NCBI RefSeq assembly: GCF_001887595.1
Contig: NZ_CP017480.1
Location: 3,314,001-3,378,000, forward strand
DNA length: 64,000 nucleotides
DNA from: Luteibacter rhizovicinus DSM 16549
Lineage (GTDB): Bacteria > Pseudomonadota > Gammaproteobacteria > Xanthomonadales > Rhodanobacteraceae
Direction: 5' to 3'
The notes below the pieces were generated by a model. The model was not told the origin of the DNA. It ran no database searches and was given only the letters and a program-made list of their open reading frames with translations. Shown one piece after another: positions 36,190 to 48,322 of this stretch (position 1 is the stretch's first letter; the number at the start of each line of letters is the position of its first letter). The position numbers and the translations under genes are program-made.

Positions 36190-36690
36190 TCAGCTGTACT
36201 CGACGGACACCACGGCAAAGCGCGTGCGCCCGCCTGGCAAATCCGCCTCGAATTCATCGTCGACGCGCTTTTTCAGGACCGCCCGCGCCATGGGCGAATC
36301 GATGCTGATCCATCCCTTGCGTGCATCGGTCTCGTCGGGGCCGACGATGCGGTAACGCACGGTTTCGCCCGTTTCGACGTTCTCGATTTCCATCGTGGCG
36401 CCGAAGAAGACGGCGTCGCGCTGGGATACGACGGCCTCGACCACCTGCAGCACGGGAATACGCTTGCTCAGGTAGCGCGCGCGACGGTCGATCTCACCGA
36501 GCTGCTTCTTGCGATAGGTGTATTCGGCGTTCTCGGACCGGTCGCCCTCCGCGGCGGCGGCGGCCAGCGCCTTGACGACCTCCGGCCGCACCGTATGCCA
36601 CAGATGATCGAGCTCGCTCTTCAGGCGCTCGAAGCCTTCGCGCGTGATGATCGCGGTCGACGACGGTGCGGGTGGACGCCAGCGACTCAT
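36190..36690 (-). CDS. greB: Transcription elongation factor GreB
   Basis: 166 residues: N-terminal coiled-coil (about 15-85) and C-terminal FKBP-like domain (about 90-165). The motif [27 protein letters not shown], with acidic tip residues and the Tyr-Arg-Lys pattern, is GreB rather than GreA. It rescues backtracked RNA polymerase by stimulating transcript cleavage. The ATG overlaps the stop of the upstream membrane-protein gene by 4 bp. Confidence 0.93.
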   Translation of the reverse strand: MSRWRPPAPSSTAIITREGFERLKSELDHLWHTVRPEVVKALAAAAAEGDRSENAEYTYRKKQLGEIDRRARYLSKRIPVLQVVEAVVSQRDAVFFGATMEIENVETGETVRYRIVGPDETDARKGWISIDSPMARAVLKKRVDDEFEADLPGGRTRFAVVSVEYS

Positions 36691-37949
36691 GGCGACACCT
36701 TGCGTGTCGTCGCCAACGATGCGAGCAGGGCCTCGATGTCACCGCGTAGTGGATGGTCGGGATAGGCGGCCAGGAGTCGCCGGCCGAGCGCTGCCGCTTC
36801 GGCGGGTTCTCGCTGGCGCTCGTGCATGCGCAGGGCGAGCAGGCCGTAGTGTGGCGCGCCCATGTCGCCGGGCCAGGCACGCAGGTAGCCGAGGGCGAGG
36901 TGCAGGGCCAGCCGGGTCATGCCGCCGTGCGCCGCGGTATCGGCAAGGGGCCCGCAGGTGATCGTGGCATCGGGAAGGAAGGCGGGATCGACGTCGACGC
37001 AGTCCTGCACGACGCCGAGCGCGCGCCGTTCTTCCTTGGCCTGGACCAGTGCGGCGATCCAGATTTGGCCATGCACGAGCAGCTCGGGAAGGCGGCCTTG
37101 CACCCGCAACAGTTCGCGATAACGCGTGTGCATGGCGACCGCTGCGAGGCCTTCGCGCAGTCGCTCGGTGAGGATGTCGGTGGCGCCTGGAATGTCGTCG
37201 CGGGCGATCAGGTTTACATGGCCGAGCAGGGCGACATCATCGTCCGGGTTCGCAGCTTCGGCGATGACTTCGGATTCGGGTTGGTAGCCGAGGGATTCGT
37301 GTCGATGGTGGATCAGTGCGCCCATCAGGTGGAAAGTGTAGATCGTCAGGTAGTTGGCGACGACATAGAACGCCGCTGTGCCGAGGAAGGTCGGGCCGCG
37401 ACCCAGGAGGGCGTATATCGCGCCGGCCTGGAGGAGGGCCGCGCCCGTCACGATGGCGAAAAGCAGCAGGTAGTCACCGCCCAGCCGGGCGACGACGGTG
37501 ATCCAGGTGAGTGGGTTGAGTGCCGCCTCCACGCCGTCGAAGGTCAACGACATCGTCATGATCGGTAGCACGAAGGCGAACAGCAGCAAGACCAGCAAAC
37601 CCGGCGTGCCGAAGTAAAGCGTCGCAAGCAAGGCAAATGCGTTGCCGGCGAGCTGGATGACGATCAGCGCTACGCTCGTGCGGTCTTCCGTGTTGACGGC
37701 CATTTCGGGCGGATCGGCGAAGCCGTCCGCGCTGTGGCGCAGGCACTCGATTGCATAGGTGTAGAGCGCGATCCAGCTGAGGAACAGCACGAGGACGCGA
37801 ACGAGCGAGATGGGCACGATCGTCAGCAGCTGGAATGCAGCGACGGCGAGGATCGTTATCAGTGCGGCGCCACGCAGCGGATAGCGCACCCCGATGAGGA
37901 TGCGCTGGGTGAACGACGTGGTGGCATCGGCAAGCGCATGCTGCGGCAT
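36687..37949 (-). CDS. Multi-pass membrane protein with helical C-terminal domain
   Basis: 420 residues from ATG 37949. The N-terminal half has about six hydrophobic segments (roughly 28-50, 53-66, 94-125, 137-150, 157-175 and 185-205). The soluble C-terminal half (about 220-420) is helix-rich with a TPR-like look ([30 protein letters not shown]). The arrangement resembles DUF4013-type membrane proteins, but I do not recognise it firmly. It starts 2 bp after the DUF853 gene stop and overlaps greB by 4 bp, so these three genes form an operon. The open frame extends to 38309, but that part overlaps the DUF853 gene. Confidence 0.78.
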   Translation of the reverse strand: MPQHALADATTSFTQRILIGVRYPLRGAALITILAVAAFQLLTIVPISLVRVLVLFLSWIALYTYAIECLRHSADGFADPPEMAVNTEDRTSVALIVIQLAGNAFALLATLYFGTPGLLVLLLFAFVLPIMTMSLTFDGVEAALNPLTWITVVARLGGDYLLLFAIVTGAALLQAGAIYALLGRGPTFLGTAAFYVVANYLTIYTFHLMGALIHHRHESLGYQPESEVIAEAANPDDDVALLGHVNLIARDDIPGATDILTERLREGLAAVAMHTRYRELLRVQGRLPELLVHGQIWIAALVQAKEERRALGVVQDCVDVDPAFLPDATITCGPLADTAAHGGMTRLALHLALGYLRAWPGDMGAPHYGLLALRMHERQREPAEAAALGRRLLAAYPDHPLRGDIEALLASLATTRKVSP

Positions 37950-37951
37950 GG

Positions 37952-39460
<1,509 letters not shown>

Positions 39461-39593
39461 GGCTTCGTCCTTAAGAATGTCCTGAACAAGTTTACGCAAC
39501 AGCGCGCCGTTACGGAGAATTTCGCATTCCGGCGCTTGAGTCGGGAGGGCCTGAGGGGTAACGTGGCCGGCATTGTCCGACCCCGAGCCCTGC

Positions 39594-41129
39594 ATGTCTT
39601 TTCGCGTTCCGCGCCCTCTTATTTTCCTGCCGCTGGCGATCCTCGCCGGCTGCGCTTCCTCTGGTGCGCCGCGTCCGGGCAAGACAACCCCCGAGGTCAA
39701 TGCGTTGTACGACCGGATGAACCAGGCTAGCAAGGGCTACGAGTCCTCGATCGACCAGGCGCGCCGTGGCGACACCCCGCAGGCCGCCCAGACCCGCAAG
39801 CAGGCCCTGGACCAGCTCAAGGACGCCTCGGCCCGTTGTGGCCTGACCCCGGGCTGCGACCCCCAGCGGTTCGCCGCCGTGTTCGATCGTCTGCTGCGCC
39901 TGAAGGACGGCAGCTTCATCGAAGGCGAGGACGCCGACGACACCGAGCAGGGGGCTGAAGTCGGCGCCCAGCCGGGCGACGTCGCGGGCACCGTGGCGGT
40001 CGGTACCCTGCCGCAGGCGCAGCGCAGCGTCACCATGCTTCGCGGCCAGCAGTTCTCCGACATGATGGTGATGAACGGGCCGGTGAAAGCCGCCCTCGAG
40101 CTATGGCTGACCCAGCTGCGCCCCAACCTCATGGACGCCTACGTCAACTACCAGATGATGCGCTACAAGATGTGGCCGGCTTACAAGAAGGCCGACCTGC
40201 CTGAAGCCCTGCTGTTCGGCATCATGGCCAAGGAGTCCGGCGGCAAGGTGCATGCCGTGTCGCGTTCGGGCGCTTCGGGGCCGTTGCAGTTCATGTACGC
40301 GACCGGCCTGCGGTTCGGCCTGTCCAACGCCGACGGTTTCGACCAGCGCTTCGATCCGACCATGGCCGCCCAGGCCAATGCGGAATACATCGACGAGCAG
40401 CTCGGCGCTTTCAACAACAACCTGGAAATGACGCTGGCGGCTTACAACGGTGGCGAAGGGCGCATGCGCCGCATCGCCGCCGGGAGCCCCGGGGCCAGCT
40501 TCTACGACCCGCAGATCTACGGCCAGATGTCGGCCGAAACGCGCGACTACGTCCCGATGGTGCTGGCGGCCGCCTGGCTGTTCCTGCACCCGGACAGCTA
40601 CCACCTGAAGTGGCCGAAGATCGACGGGGAAGCAGGGCAGATCGTGCTCAAGCGCCCAGCCTCGCTGTCGGAACTCACCGTCTGCCTGGGCTCGGCCGAG
40701 GACATGCCGCAGGGTTGGTTCCGTACGCTGCGCAACCTCAATCCGCGCCTGGATCCCCAGGTCAGCCAGCCGGTCGGCGCACGCCTGGACGTGCCCAAGC
40801 AGCTCGAGCGCGCCTATGCCTCCAGCTGTGCGGACGGTCCGTGGCCGATCCTCGCCAGCGACCTGCATAACGCGGTGAAGATCGTCGCGCCGCCTCCGCC
40901 GGCCGCCACCTCGGCAGCCCTGGTCAGTGGCTCGTCGTCGGGTTCGTCATCGTCGTCGAAGTCGTCGGGCAGCGCGTCGAAGAGCTACACCGTGCGTCGT
41001 GGCGACACGCTGGTCAGCATTGCGCGCAAGAGCAGCTGCGCGGATGTCGAGGACATCGCGAAGATCAATGGCCTCAAGGGCCATGCGCTGAAGGTGGGTC
41101 AGTCGATCCGGGTACCGGTCTGCCGCTGA
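39594..41129 (+). CDS. MltD-like lytic transglycosylase lipoprotein with LysM domain
   Basis: A 511-residue lipoprotein: lipobox ILAGC (Cys about 21), a helical N-terminal region, then a Slt-type goose lysozyme-like domain with the catalytic Glu in GIMAKESGGKVHAVSRSGASGPLQF (about 212-236) and AAYNGGEGRMRRI. A Ser/Gly linker (about 445-460) leads to one LysM domain (about 463-511; YTVRRGDTLVSIARKSSC). It cleaves peptidoglycan strands at the cell envelope. The ATG at 39594 starts the signal peptide and is preferred to 39573. Confidence 0.9.
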   Translation: MSFRVPRPLIFLPLAILAGCASSGAPRPGKTTPEVNALYDRMNQASKGYESSIDQARRGDTPQAAQTRKQALDQLKDASARCGLTPGCDPQRFAAVFDRLLRLKDGSFIEGEDADDTEQGAEVGAQPGDVAGTVAVGTLPQAQRSVTMLRGQQFSDMMVMNGPVKAALELWLTQLRPNLMDAYVNYQMMRYKMWPAYKKADLPEALLFGIMAKESGGKVHAVSRSGASGPLQFMYATGLRFGLSNADGFDQRFDPTMAAQANAEYIDEQLGAFNNNLEMTLAAYNGGEGRMRRIAAGSPGASFYDPQIYGQMSAETRDYVPMVLAAAWLFLHPDSYHLKWPKIDGEAGQIVLKRPASLSELTVCLGSAEDMPQGWFRTLRNLNPRLDPQVSQPVGARLDVPKQLERAYASSCADGPWPILASDLHNAVKIVAPPPPAATSAALVSGSSSGSSSSSKSSGSASKSYTVRRGDTLVSIARKSSCADVEDIAKINGLKGHALKVGQSIRVPVCR

Positions 41130-41140
41130 CGCGGGTGACA

Positions 41141-41160
41141 CCTCACGCTACGGCGTGAGG
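41141..41160. terminator. Hairpin between convergent genes
   Basis: CCTCACGC-TACG-GCGTGAGG is an 8-bp stem with a stable UACG-type tetraloop, located between the stop codons of the transglycosylase and the hypothetical gene and including the latter's last codons. No T-tract on either side, so termination is possible but not certain. Confidence 0.45.
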
Positions 41161-41589
41161 TTCCATCCAGCGGTCGCTGGCATCGCCGGTGCGGCCAGGA
41201 GCCGAAAGCTCCTTGATCTGGCGCATCAGGCGGAGGATCTGGCGGTGGAGGTCTTCCATGTTCGGCCGGCGTGCATCGAGCGTCTCGTGATACACCGAGG
41301 CGATCCACAAAGCCACGCCACGGGTGGCGATCAAGGGATTTTCCGAGCGCGCCTTAGCCAGGCCGATATCCGGCCCATGCCCGTACGTGCTGTAGCGTTC
41401 TTCGGGCGGCGTGCCGTAGAGATGGGGGAAGTCACAGGCGGCGGCCTGTTCCATTTCGCGCCGGACGAGCTGTTGCAGGTCGGCATGCGTACGGACGGGC
41501 AGGGCCAGGACGACGCGTTCGATGTCCGCAAGCTGCCTGCGGAGGCGAATTTCGCGATTGACGGCAATAAGATGGCTGACGAGACGCAT
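41143..41589 (-). CDS. Conserved hypothetical protein
   Basis: 148 residues with no signal peptide or membrane segment. The sequence is mostly helical and Arg/Glu-rich, with a readable core (NREIRLRRQLADIERVVLAL, then GVALWIASVYHETLDARRPNMEDLHRQILRLMRQ). It reads as a real soluble protein with biased codon use. I recall similar hypothetical proteins in Xanthomonadales but know no function. Convergent with the transglycosylase gene. Confidence 0.75.
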   Translation of the reverse strand: MRLVSHLIAVNREIRLRRQLADIERVVLALPVRTHADLQQLVRREMEQAAACDFPHLYGTPPEERYSTYGHGPDIGLAKARSENPLIATRGVALWIASVYHETLDARRPNMEDLHRQILRLMRQIKELSAPGRTGDASDRWMEPHAVA

Positions 41590-41716
41590 GGACGACTTCC
41601 CCTAGACGGATGCTTCTTCGGTCCAGGCCCTTCCCCCGAGGGGCTCCAGAAGCCCGAAGCATACGCTGCCCGTACGTCAAATGTAAGACGTTTTCGTCAC
41701 AAAGTGACGTCCGCCG

Positions 41717-42571
41717 TCACGTTTGCGACGGGGCGCCCATCCAGCGACCGATACGTTGTCCTACGACCACTTGCTGTTGCGGCGGAAGGGCGTCGAACTC
41801 GTAACCCTCTGGCAGCAGCAGGATAACCGTCGAACCCATGTTGAACCGGGCCATTTCGGCAAATCGGTCGAGGCGAATATCGCGTCCGGCGCAGTCCACC
41901 CGGATGATGTCCGAGGCGTAAGGCGGGATGGCCATGCCGTCCCAGACCGTGGCCACGCTGGATACCAGGATGGCGCCGACCATGACCGAGACGAAAGGAC
42001 CGTGCTCGCCCTGGAACCGGCAGACCAGTCTTTCGTTGCGGGCGAACAGGCGCGGGATCGCGGCCACGGCGAACGGGGCGACGCTGAAGATGCGTCCGGG
42101 CACATGGGTGGTGCCGGTCAGTTCGCCGGCCAGGGGCATGTGCACCCGGTGGTAGTCGCGCGGCGAGAGGTAAATTGTCGCGAAGCTGCCGTTGCGGAAG
42201 GGCAACGCGGCGGCCTCGTCACCGAGCAGTTCGGCGGCGGTGTATTCCTGGCCCTTGGCCTGGAAGATGCGCCCGTCACGGATGCGCCCCAGCTGGCTGA
42301 TCCGGCCGTCGGCCGGACAGAGGATCGCCTGCGGATCCGGGTCGGCCGTGCGTGCGCCGGGCTTCAACTTCCGGGTGAAAAACGCATTGAAATGCGCGTA
42401 GCCGAGCGGGTCGGGCTGGGCCGCCTGACTCATGTCCACGTCGTAGCGCTGCACGATCTGCCCGATCAGGAAGTTCTTCCATGGGGCCCACTCCCACCGG
42501 GTCGCCCAGTAGACGATGCGCGACAGGAAACGGTGCGGGAGGATGTACTGCAGCAGGACGTTTGGCTTCAT
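41717..42571 (-). CDS. psd: Phosphatidylserine decarboxylase proenzyme
   Basis: A 284-residue membrane-associated enzyme making phosphatidylethanolamine. Family motifs are FNAFFTRKLKPGARTAD, CPADGRISQLG, FATIYLSPRDYHRVHMPL and the self-cleavage site Gly-Ser-Thr in FNMGSTVILLL (about residue 254), where the Ser becomes the pyruvoyl cofactor. The usual LGST is MGST here. ATG 42571 begins the conserved MKPNVLLQYILPHRFLSR. No good ribosome site is visible. Confidence 0.96.
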   Translation of the reverse strand: MKPNVLLQYILPHRFLSRIVYWATRWEWAPWKNFLIGQIVQRYDVDMSQAAQPDPLGYAHFNAFFTRKLKPGARTADPDPQAILCPADGRISQLGRIRDGRIFQAKGQEYTAAELLGDEAAALPFRNGSFATIYLSPRDYHRVHMPLAGELTGTTHVPGRIFSVAPFAVAAIPRLFARNERLVCRFQGEHGPFVSVMVGAILVSSVATVWDGMAIPPYASDIIRVDCAGRDIRLDRFAEMARFNMGSTVILLLPEGYEFDALPPQQQVVVGQRIGRWMGAPSQT

Positions 42572-42840
42572 CGGCGGGAGTATAGGGGAGGTTGCGACAG
42601 CGTCCAGCCCGCCCTGGCGCTCACCTTTCGTGATCCCTGCGTGCACGCGATGTTCACCAGCGCCCGTTTATGTAGAAAGTTACGGGGGGATCCGCAACGG
42701 CAACGTGCGGATCGCCGCTTCGCACAGAGGTCATCGACGACCTCGGCAGAAGCGTAGGGAGGGGGGACCTCGCCTGCCGCGGCATGGGAAAGCCGCACGT
42801 GCATCCAGGCCACCGGGATGGTGGTGACGGGGTACGCACA

Positions 42841-45800
42841 ATGAAAATGCAGCACGCGACGCTCGGCCGCCGGGATCTGGTGGCCCGGAAGCACGCCGTC
42901 CTTTCCCTCGCCATCCTTGCCGCACTTTCCGCTGTGTCATGGCAAGCCCAGGGGCAGACCGTGACCCTTGCGGCCTACGATCCGACGATCAACGACAACC
43001 TCGTCGGCCAGACGGTCGTGCCCGGCGGCGGCACCCTGACCCTGGCCGGGCCGCAGCTGTTCGCCGCCGGCGACGCCGGCAGTCGCAGCACCACGCTGGG
43101 AGCGCTCGACGCCCTGGGCCGACTGATCTCCGGCGCGCAATGGATCGGCGCGGCGCGGCTGAATCCCGGTGCCCAGAACTTCGGCGTAAGCGTCCCCGAT
43201 CCCATCACCGGTGGCCGACGCGTGGTCTCGACCTATGCCACGGCCAATCTCAACCCGACGGCGCCGGTCGATTCGACGACGACGGTTCCCGACGTGGTGA
43301 ACGTGAACAACCAGCAGTACATCAACGCCCGCGTCGGCACGGTCACCGCCGCGGGCGGGACGCTGAACGTGAACATCGGCAGCACCGGTGCGTCGACGAC
43401 CGCGGCGACCAACGGCTGGACCATGGCGGTCAAGCAGTCGTCGCTGTTCTATGCCGATGGCACGGGAGGGGCGGCGAGCAACATCGACTGGACCTCGACC
43501 AACCGGATCACCTTCACTGGTGCGGTGGCCGACCCGACGACGCCACAGAATTTCGGCGTGTCCTTCGTCGCGCACTATGGTGGCAGCTTCACGGTCACCA
43601 CCAGCGACGGCGCAACGACCTCGCATACGGTGAATAACGACACCGACCTGCGTACCTACAACAATTTCCTGATCGCCCAGTTGCAGGCGGGCAATCTCGA
43701 TCCAGCGCAATACAACGCACTGTTCGCGCGGGGCTACACCTCGACCACCGAACAGATCAGATACGGGCAGAGTGCGGATAGTCCGCCGGATGAAGTCGCG
43801 CAGCCCATCGGCAATCGCATCGTCATGCATCTGGTCGGCGCCAACGCGCACGGCACGATCGCACCAGGCGCCACGCTCGAGGTGGTCAACGCCAACAACG
43901 GTGCGGTACGCGGCGAGAACGGAGCCACGGTGACTATCCAGGGCACCCTGGCGACGACGCATACGACGGGCGACGGCTCGGCGCTGATCCTCACCACGGG
44001 CAGTTCGGGGACGAACAACGGCGTCATCAACGGCAACTTCTTCCGCACGGCCGTCGGCGGCGCGGCCTTGATCACCAACGGCGAGTTCGGTTCCAACGTG
44101 GTCGACGTCCAGTCGAACAGCACGTTCGCCAATGCCGGCATCCTTAACCTGGCGACGGGAAGCTCCAACGGCGCGGGCAAGTCCACCGGCATCCGCGTGG
44201 GCGCGGGTGCAGCCGCGACGAACGGCGGCATCGTCAACGTCGGCGTTACCGGGTCGCGCTCGAACGGCTCGATGGATGGCATCTACATCAACGATGCTAC
44301 CGCGACCTTTTCCAATACGGCGGGCGGCACGATCTACCTTGGGCGAGGGCCGCAACAGGACCCCGCTGTCGCTCCTGCCGACGTCGCGATCAATCAGCAG
44401 GCAATCACGACCGGCATCAATGTCGCCAACGGCGGCACCGTGAACAACCAGGGCAGCATCACGATAGGCACGCTTACCCAGAATGCGGCAGGCATTCTCG
44501 TGACGTCGCCTTCTGCCAATGTGACCAGCTCCGGCACGATCAACGTGAATGGGCGGGCCGCCGCGGTGCCTCGCGAGAACGATGGCATCCTCGTCCAGAA
44601 CGGCGGCGTGACCGGTGTCGTGGTGAACAGCGGAACGATCAACGTCAGTGGGGTGAATGGCGTGGGCATCAAGGCGCTCTCCACGACCGCGGCGGCGTCA
44701 ACGGTCCGTTCCACCGGCACGATCAATGTCGCTGGCGGTGCCGATCCGTCGAGCGGCACCCGTAACTTCGGCGTGTGGGCCGAGGGGCAGGGCACGGGAA
44801 CCGCTCGTGCGAACGTGCAGGGCGCGGTAAACCTGATGGGCGATGGCGCCATCGGCATCCACGCCCGCGGTCGCGCGACGGTGGACGTCGCCGCCGGTGC
44901 GGCACCCGATTTCGTGAGCGGAACGAAGCAGATCGGCTTCTTCGCCTTCGGCAACGACGCGCATATCAACGTCAATGGCGGTTCGAGTCTCGATGTCTCG
45001 ACGGCACAGTCGACCTTGTTCCGACTCGACAGTGGTGCGGACTTCGACGGTACGGGGCTGACCATGAGTGCCTCGGGCGCACAGTCCACGGGGATACTGG
45101 GAAGTGGTACGGGTTCGGTGCTGAACACGCGGAACGCCAACCTCACGGTCTCCGGCGCCGCGGCGCAAGGTGTCGTCGCCGAGGGCGGCTCTAGCGCGAC
45201 CATCGATGCGGCGACGACGATGTCGCTGACAGGCGTCGGCGCGATCGCCGGCATCGCCGACGGTCAGAAACACGACCTGACGGGTGCCAACAGTGGCGCG
45301 ATCGTGGGCAGGACCTCGCTCAACAGTCTCGCCAGCCTGACCTCGTCGCAGAGCGGTGTCACCGGATATATCGCCCGCAACGGCGCGTCGTTGTCGAACG
45401 CTGGGGCGATGAACCTTACCGGCGCGAATGCAACAGGCTTCATTGTGGAAACCAATGCCGCCGCGACGAACAGCGCCGCTGTGAACCTCAGCGGGCCGGC
45501 GGCGACGGGCGCCATCCTGCGCACGGGCGGAACGTTTGCCAACAACGGCAGCATCCACGTGCTCGATGGGACGGGCGTGCGCGTCGAAGGCGTGGGTGCG
45601 CAGCGACTGAATCCCGCTGGTTCGATCACGGTGGACGACGGTATCGCGGGCGTGCAACTGATCAGTGGCGCAGGCCTCGCACTGGGTAGTGGCGATTCGT
45701 CGATCGTCACGAACGGATCGGCGCATGGCGTGCTGCTGGACAGCGGCGCCACGTCGCTGACAGCGACGGGCACGACGATCACCACGCTGGGCACAGGCAA

Positions 45801-48312
45801 CGCCATCGAGAACGCGGCCGAGATCGGCGCGATCACCTTGAGCGGCGCGACACTGCGCGTCGGCAACGGGGCGGGCCTGCGTACGGCGACCGCGATCGAT
45901 CCCGCATCGACGGCCACCGTCGAAGTCGACGGGGCGGGTGTTGGCTACGCCTTCCGCCGCGCGGATGGAAACTCCGCCACGACGGATCTCGCTATCGGCC
46001 CGGGCTTCGTCATACACGGTAACGGCGCCGGGTCGACGGGTATCCAGGCCTTGACCACGGGTGCCGTCAATACGGCGGCCACGGTGACCATCCTCAGCGC
46101 CGCGGGAGGGCCGGCGCTGCTCGCAGGGACGGCATCGTCGGTGCTCAACAGCGGCACCCTCAGTTCCGCGAGCAGTACGGCACCGGTGGTGGATCTGTCC
46201 AACGGTGCGGGAACGCGCTTCAGCAACAGCGGCGCGATCGCGGCGGTGTCGCCGTCCGCAGTGGCCGTGCGCGGGAGCGCAGGGAACGACACGGTGAGCA
46301 TCACGGCCGGATCGATTCAAGGCGACATCGCCACGGGCGCCGGCATGGACGCCGTGAGCTGGAGCGGGGGGACGCTCAACGGCGGCATCACGATGGGCGA
46401 TGGCGCGGACAACGCGGCGACCCTTGGCAAGGTCGATACATCGGGCACGTACCACGTCCTCGCCGGCACGGGCGGCGGCAACACGCTCACGTTCGACGGC
46501 ACGCAGGCACGCGGTGGCTCGTTCGGTGCAGACGCGCTCGGCAAGGGCATCAACCTGGGCAACGGCTGGAATACGATCGCCTTCGCCAACGGTGCGGCCT
46601 TCACGCTTACCGACAACGTCCATCTCGCCAACAGCGATGTCACCATCGATCCGACCTCGACGCTGTTTGCCGGCGACAACGTGCACCCGGCGATCGCCGG
46701 TGCATCGCCGGGATCGGCCAACGTGAGCAACGCCGGCACCATCGACCTGACCCATGGCGCCGGATCACCGGGCAACAGCCTGGACATCGACGGCTCCTAC
46801 GTTTCCAGTGGCGGTCGCATCCATCTCATCACCGATCTGAACGAGGGCGGCGCACTCGGCAGCCAGTCCACCGATCGTCTCCTGGTACGTGGCGATGCGG
46901 GCGGCGAAACGCGGCTCGACGTCACTCCCGCGGCAGCGAGCGTGGGGCGGCTCACCGACCTGGATGCGAACGGCTACATCGGCGCGAACGAGGGGATTTC
47001 CGTGGTGCAGGTGGCCGGTGCATCGACGGGTGGGGCTTTCCGTCTGAACGGTGGGTACCTTGCCGTCGGCCCTTGGCAGTACGGCCTGTATGCCTTCTCG
47101 CCGGGGAGTAGCGACGCGTCGCAGCGCGTCGTTGGCGGTGCCACGTCAGGCAACGCGTTCTGGGATTACCGGCTCGCGAATGTGCTGGTGTGCGACGGTG
47201 GATGCCCCGCGCCGACCACGATCACGCCGGCGGCGACCCCACCCGCTGGGACGCCCTACGTCGCGCCACCGCCGCCACCCGGCGCGACAGCGGGCTTCAT
47301 GCCGACGGTCGACTCGCTGCCACCGGCCAACGCCAGGCCAGCCGTCGTTCCACAGGTGCCGGCGTATATCGTCTCGCCATCGGCACTCGCCCTGTACAGC
47401 TACCGCAATGTCGACAACCTTCACCGCCGGCTCGGCGAAGTGCGCGACATGGATGACATGGGGCAAGGGCTGGGTGCCGAGCCCTTCGTACGCGTCATGG
47501 GCGGCGACTACACCTATTCGACCAACCGTTCGTTCAAGCAATTCGGTTACGACTACGACGTGGATACCCGTGCGGTGCAGGTCGGCGCGAATATCTTCGC
47601 GCTGGATAGCGATGCTTCAGCCCTGCGTGCCGGCATCGCGTATACGCACGGCACGACAAGCCTCGACCCCAAGGCGGCAGACGGCCACAGCCACGCGCGG
47701 TTCTACGGGAACTCGATCGCCATGTTCGTCACCTGGCAGCGCGCCAGTGGCTTCTATGTCGACGTCGTCGCGTCGGGCGACCGGCAGCAAGGCGATGTCG
47801 ACACGGCGCGTACGAAGAGCGTGGCTCGCGTGCATGCTGCCGGGTGGACCGGTTCCGTGGAGACCGGTTATCCGTGGCGCTTCGAGGGTGGCTGGGAACT
47901 CGAACCGCAGTTGCAGCTTTCACGGCAGAACATCAGTGTGCGGGACCAGGTGGACATCGATGGCGTGACGACGCACTACCAGCCGTTCGAGCAAACCATC
48001 GGCCGGGTCGGCGTGCGTTTCGATCGCACCTGGGTAAGCGATAGTGGCCGCAAGGCGACCCCGTATGTGCGGGTGAATTACATCCGTGGGTGGGGCGGGT
48101 CCACCAAGCTCGACGTCGGCGCGGAAGGGCTCGACGTCACGCAGCAGTTCACGGGCGGTAGCTTCGGCCGCATGGGTGAGATCGGCTTCGGCGGGACGGT
48201 GGGTTGGGCGAATCGGTTGTCCGTCTATGGCGAGGCCGATTGGCAGAAGAATCTTGGCGATGCCGGGGCGCGAGGGTGGGGCCTGAATCTGGGGGCGCGC
48301 TGGGAGTTCTGA
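42841..48312 (+). CDS. Autotransporter (type V secretion) outer-membrane protein
   Basis: 1823 residues from ATG 42841. A signal peptide with an extended basic N-region (about 1-38, ending AQG). A long Gly/Thr/Ser/Asn-rich passenger (about 40-1455) shows repeated beta-helix-like motifs such as GTINVSG, NSGTINV and GAAATNGGIVNVG. A Pro-rich linker (about 1460-1500, PPPPPG) precedes a C-terminal beta-barrel (about 1546-1823) with alternating strands and the terminal WEF (final Phe), matching the autotransporter domain. The passenger probably forms a surface-exposed or released adhesin-like fibre. No protease triad or RGD motif was spotted. The 269-bp upstream gap shows no clear promoter. Confidence 0.92.
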   Translation: MKMQHATLGRRDLVARKHAVLSLAILAALSAVSWQAQGQTVTLAAYDPTINDNLVGQTVVPGGGTLTLAGPQLFAAGDAGSRSTTLGALDALGRLISGAQWIGAARLNPGAQNFGVSVPDPITGGRRVVSTYATANLNPTAPVDSTTTVPDVVNVNNQQYINARVGTVTAAGGTLNVNIGSTGASTTAATNGWTMAVKQSSLFYADGTGGAASNIDWTSTNRITFTGAVADPTTPQNFGVSFVAHYGGSFTVTTSDGATTSHTVNNDTDLRTYNNFLIAQLQAGNLDPAQYNALFARGYTSTTEQIRYGQSADSPPDEVAQPIGNRIVMHLVGANAHGTIAPGATLEVVNANNGAVRGENGATVTIQGTLATTHTTGDGSALILTTGSSGTNNGVINGNFFRTAVGGAALITNGEFGSNVVDVQSNSTFANAGILNLATGSSNGAGKSTGIRVGAGAAATNGGIVNVGVTGSRSNGSMDGIYINDATATFSNTAGGTIYLGRGPQQDPAVAPADVAINQQAITTGINVANGGTVNNQGSITIGTLTQNAAGILVTSPSANVTSSGTINVNGRAAAVPRENDGILVQNGGVTGVVVNSGTINVSGVNGVGIKALSTTAAASTVRSTGTINVAGGADPSSGTRNFGVWAEGQGTGTARANVQGAVNLMGDGAIGIHARGRATVDVAAGAAPDFVSGTKQIGFFAFGNDAHINVNGGSSLDVSTAQSTLFRLDSGADFDGTGLTMSASGAQSTGILGSGTGSVLNTRNANLTVSGAAAQGVVAEGGSSATIDAATTMSLTGVGAIAGIADGQKHDLTGANSGAIVGRTSLNSLASLTSSQSGVTGYIARNGASLSNAGAMNLTGANATGFIVETNAAATNSAAVNLSGPAATGAILRTGGTFANNGSIHVLDGTGVRVEGVGAQRLNPAGSITVDDGIAGVQLISGAGLALGSGDSSIVTNGSAHGVLLDSGATSLTATGTTITTLGTGNAIENAAEIGAITLSGATLRVGNGAGLRTATAIDPASTATVEVDGAGVGYAFRRADGNSATTDLAIGPGFVIHGNGAGSTGIQALTTGAVNTAATVTILSAAGGPALLAGTASSVLNSGTLSSASSTAPVVDLSNGAGTRFSNSGAIAAVSPSAVAVRGSAGNDTVSITAGSIQGDIATGAGMDAVSWSGGTLNGGITMGDGADNAATLGKVDTSGTYHVLAGTGGGNTLTFDGTQARGGSFGADALGKGINLGNGWNTIAFANGAAFTLTDNVHLANSDVTIDPTSTLFAGDNVHPAIAGASPGSANVSNAGTIDLTHGAGSPGNSLDIDGSYVSSGGRIHLITDLNEGGALGSQSTDRLLVRGDAGGETRLDVTPAAASVGRLTDLDANGYIGANEGISVVQVAGASTGGAFRLNGGYLAVGPWQYGLYAFSPGSSDASQRVVGGATSGNAFWDYRLANVLVCDGGCPAPTTITPAATPPAGTPYVAPPPPPGATAGFMPTVDSLPPANARPAVVPQVPAYIVSPSALALYSYRNVDNLHRRLGEVRDMDDMGQGLGAEPFVRVMGGDYTYSTNRSFKQFGYDYDVDTRAVQVGANIFALDSDASALRAGIAYTHGTTSLDPKAADGHSHARFYGNSIAMFVTWQRASGFYVDVVASGDRQQGDVDTARTKSVARVHAAGWTGSVETGYPWRFEGGWELEPQLQLSRQNISVRDQVDIDGVTTHYQPFEQTIGRVGVRFDRTWVSDSGRKATPYVRVNYIRGWGGSTKLDVGAEGLDVTQQFTGGSFGRMGEIGFGGTVGWANRLSVYGEADWQKNLGDAGARGWGLNLGARWEF

Positions 48313-48322
48313 GCCCGAAAGA

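Noticed and set aside
42937..44355. 472-codon minus-strand frame in the autotransporter gene
   Set aside because: Shadow of the repetitive Gly/Thr/Asn-rich passenger.
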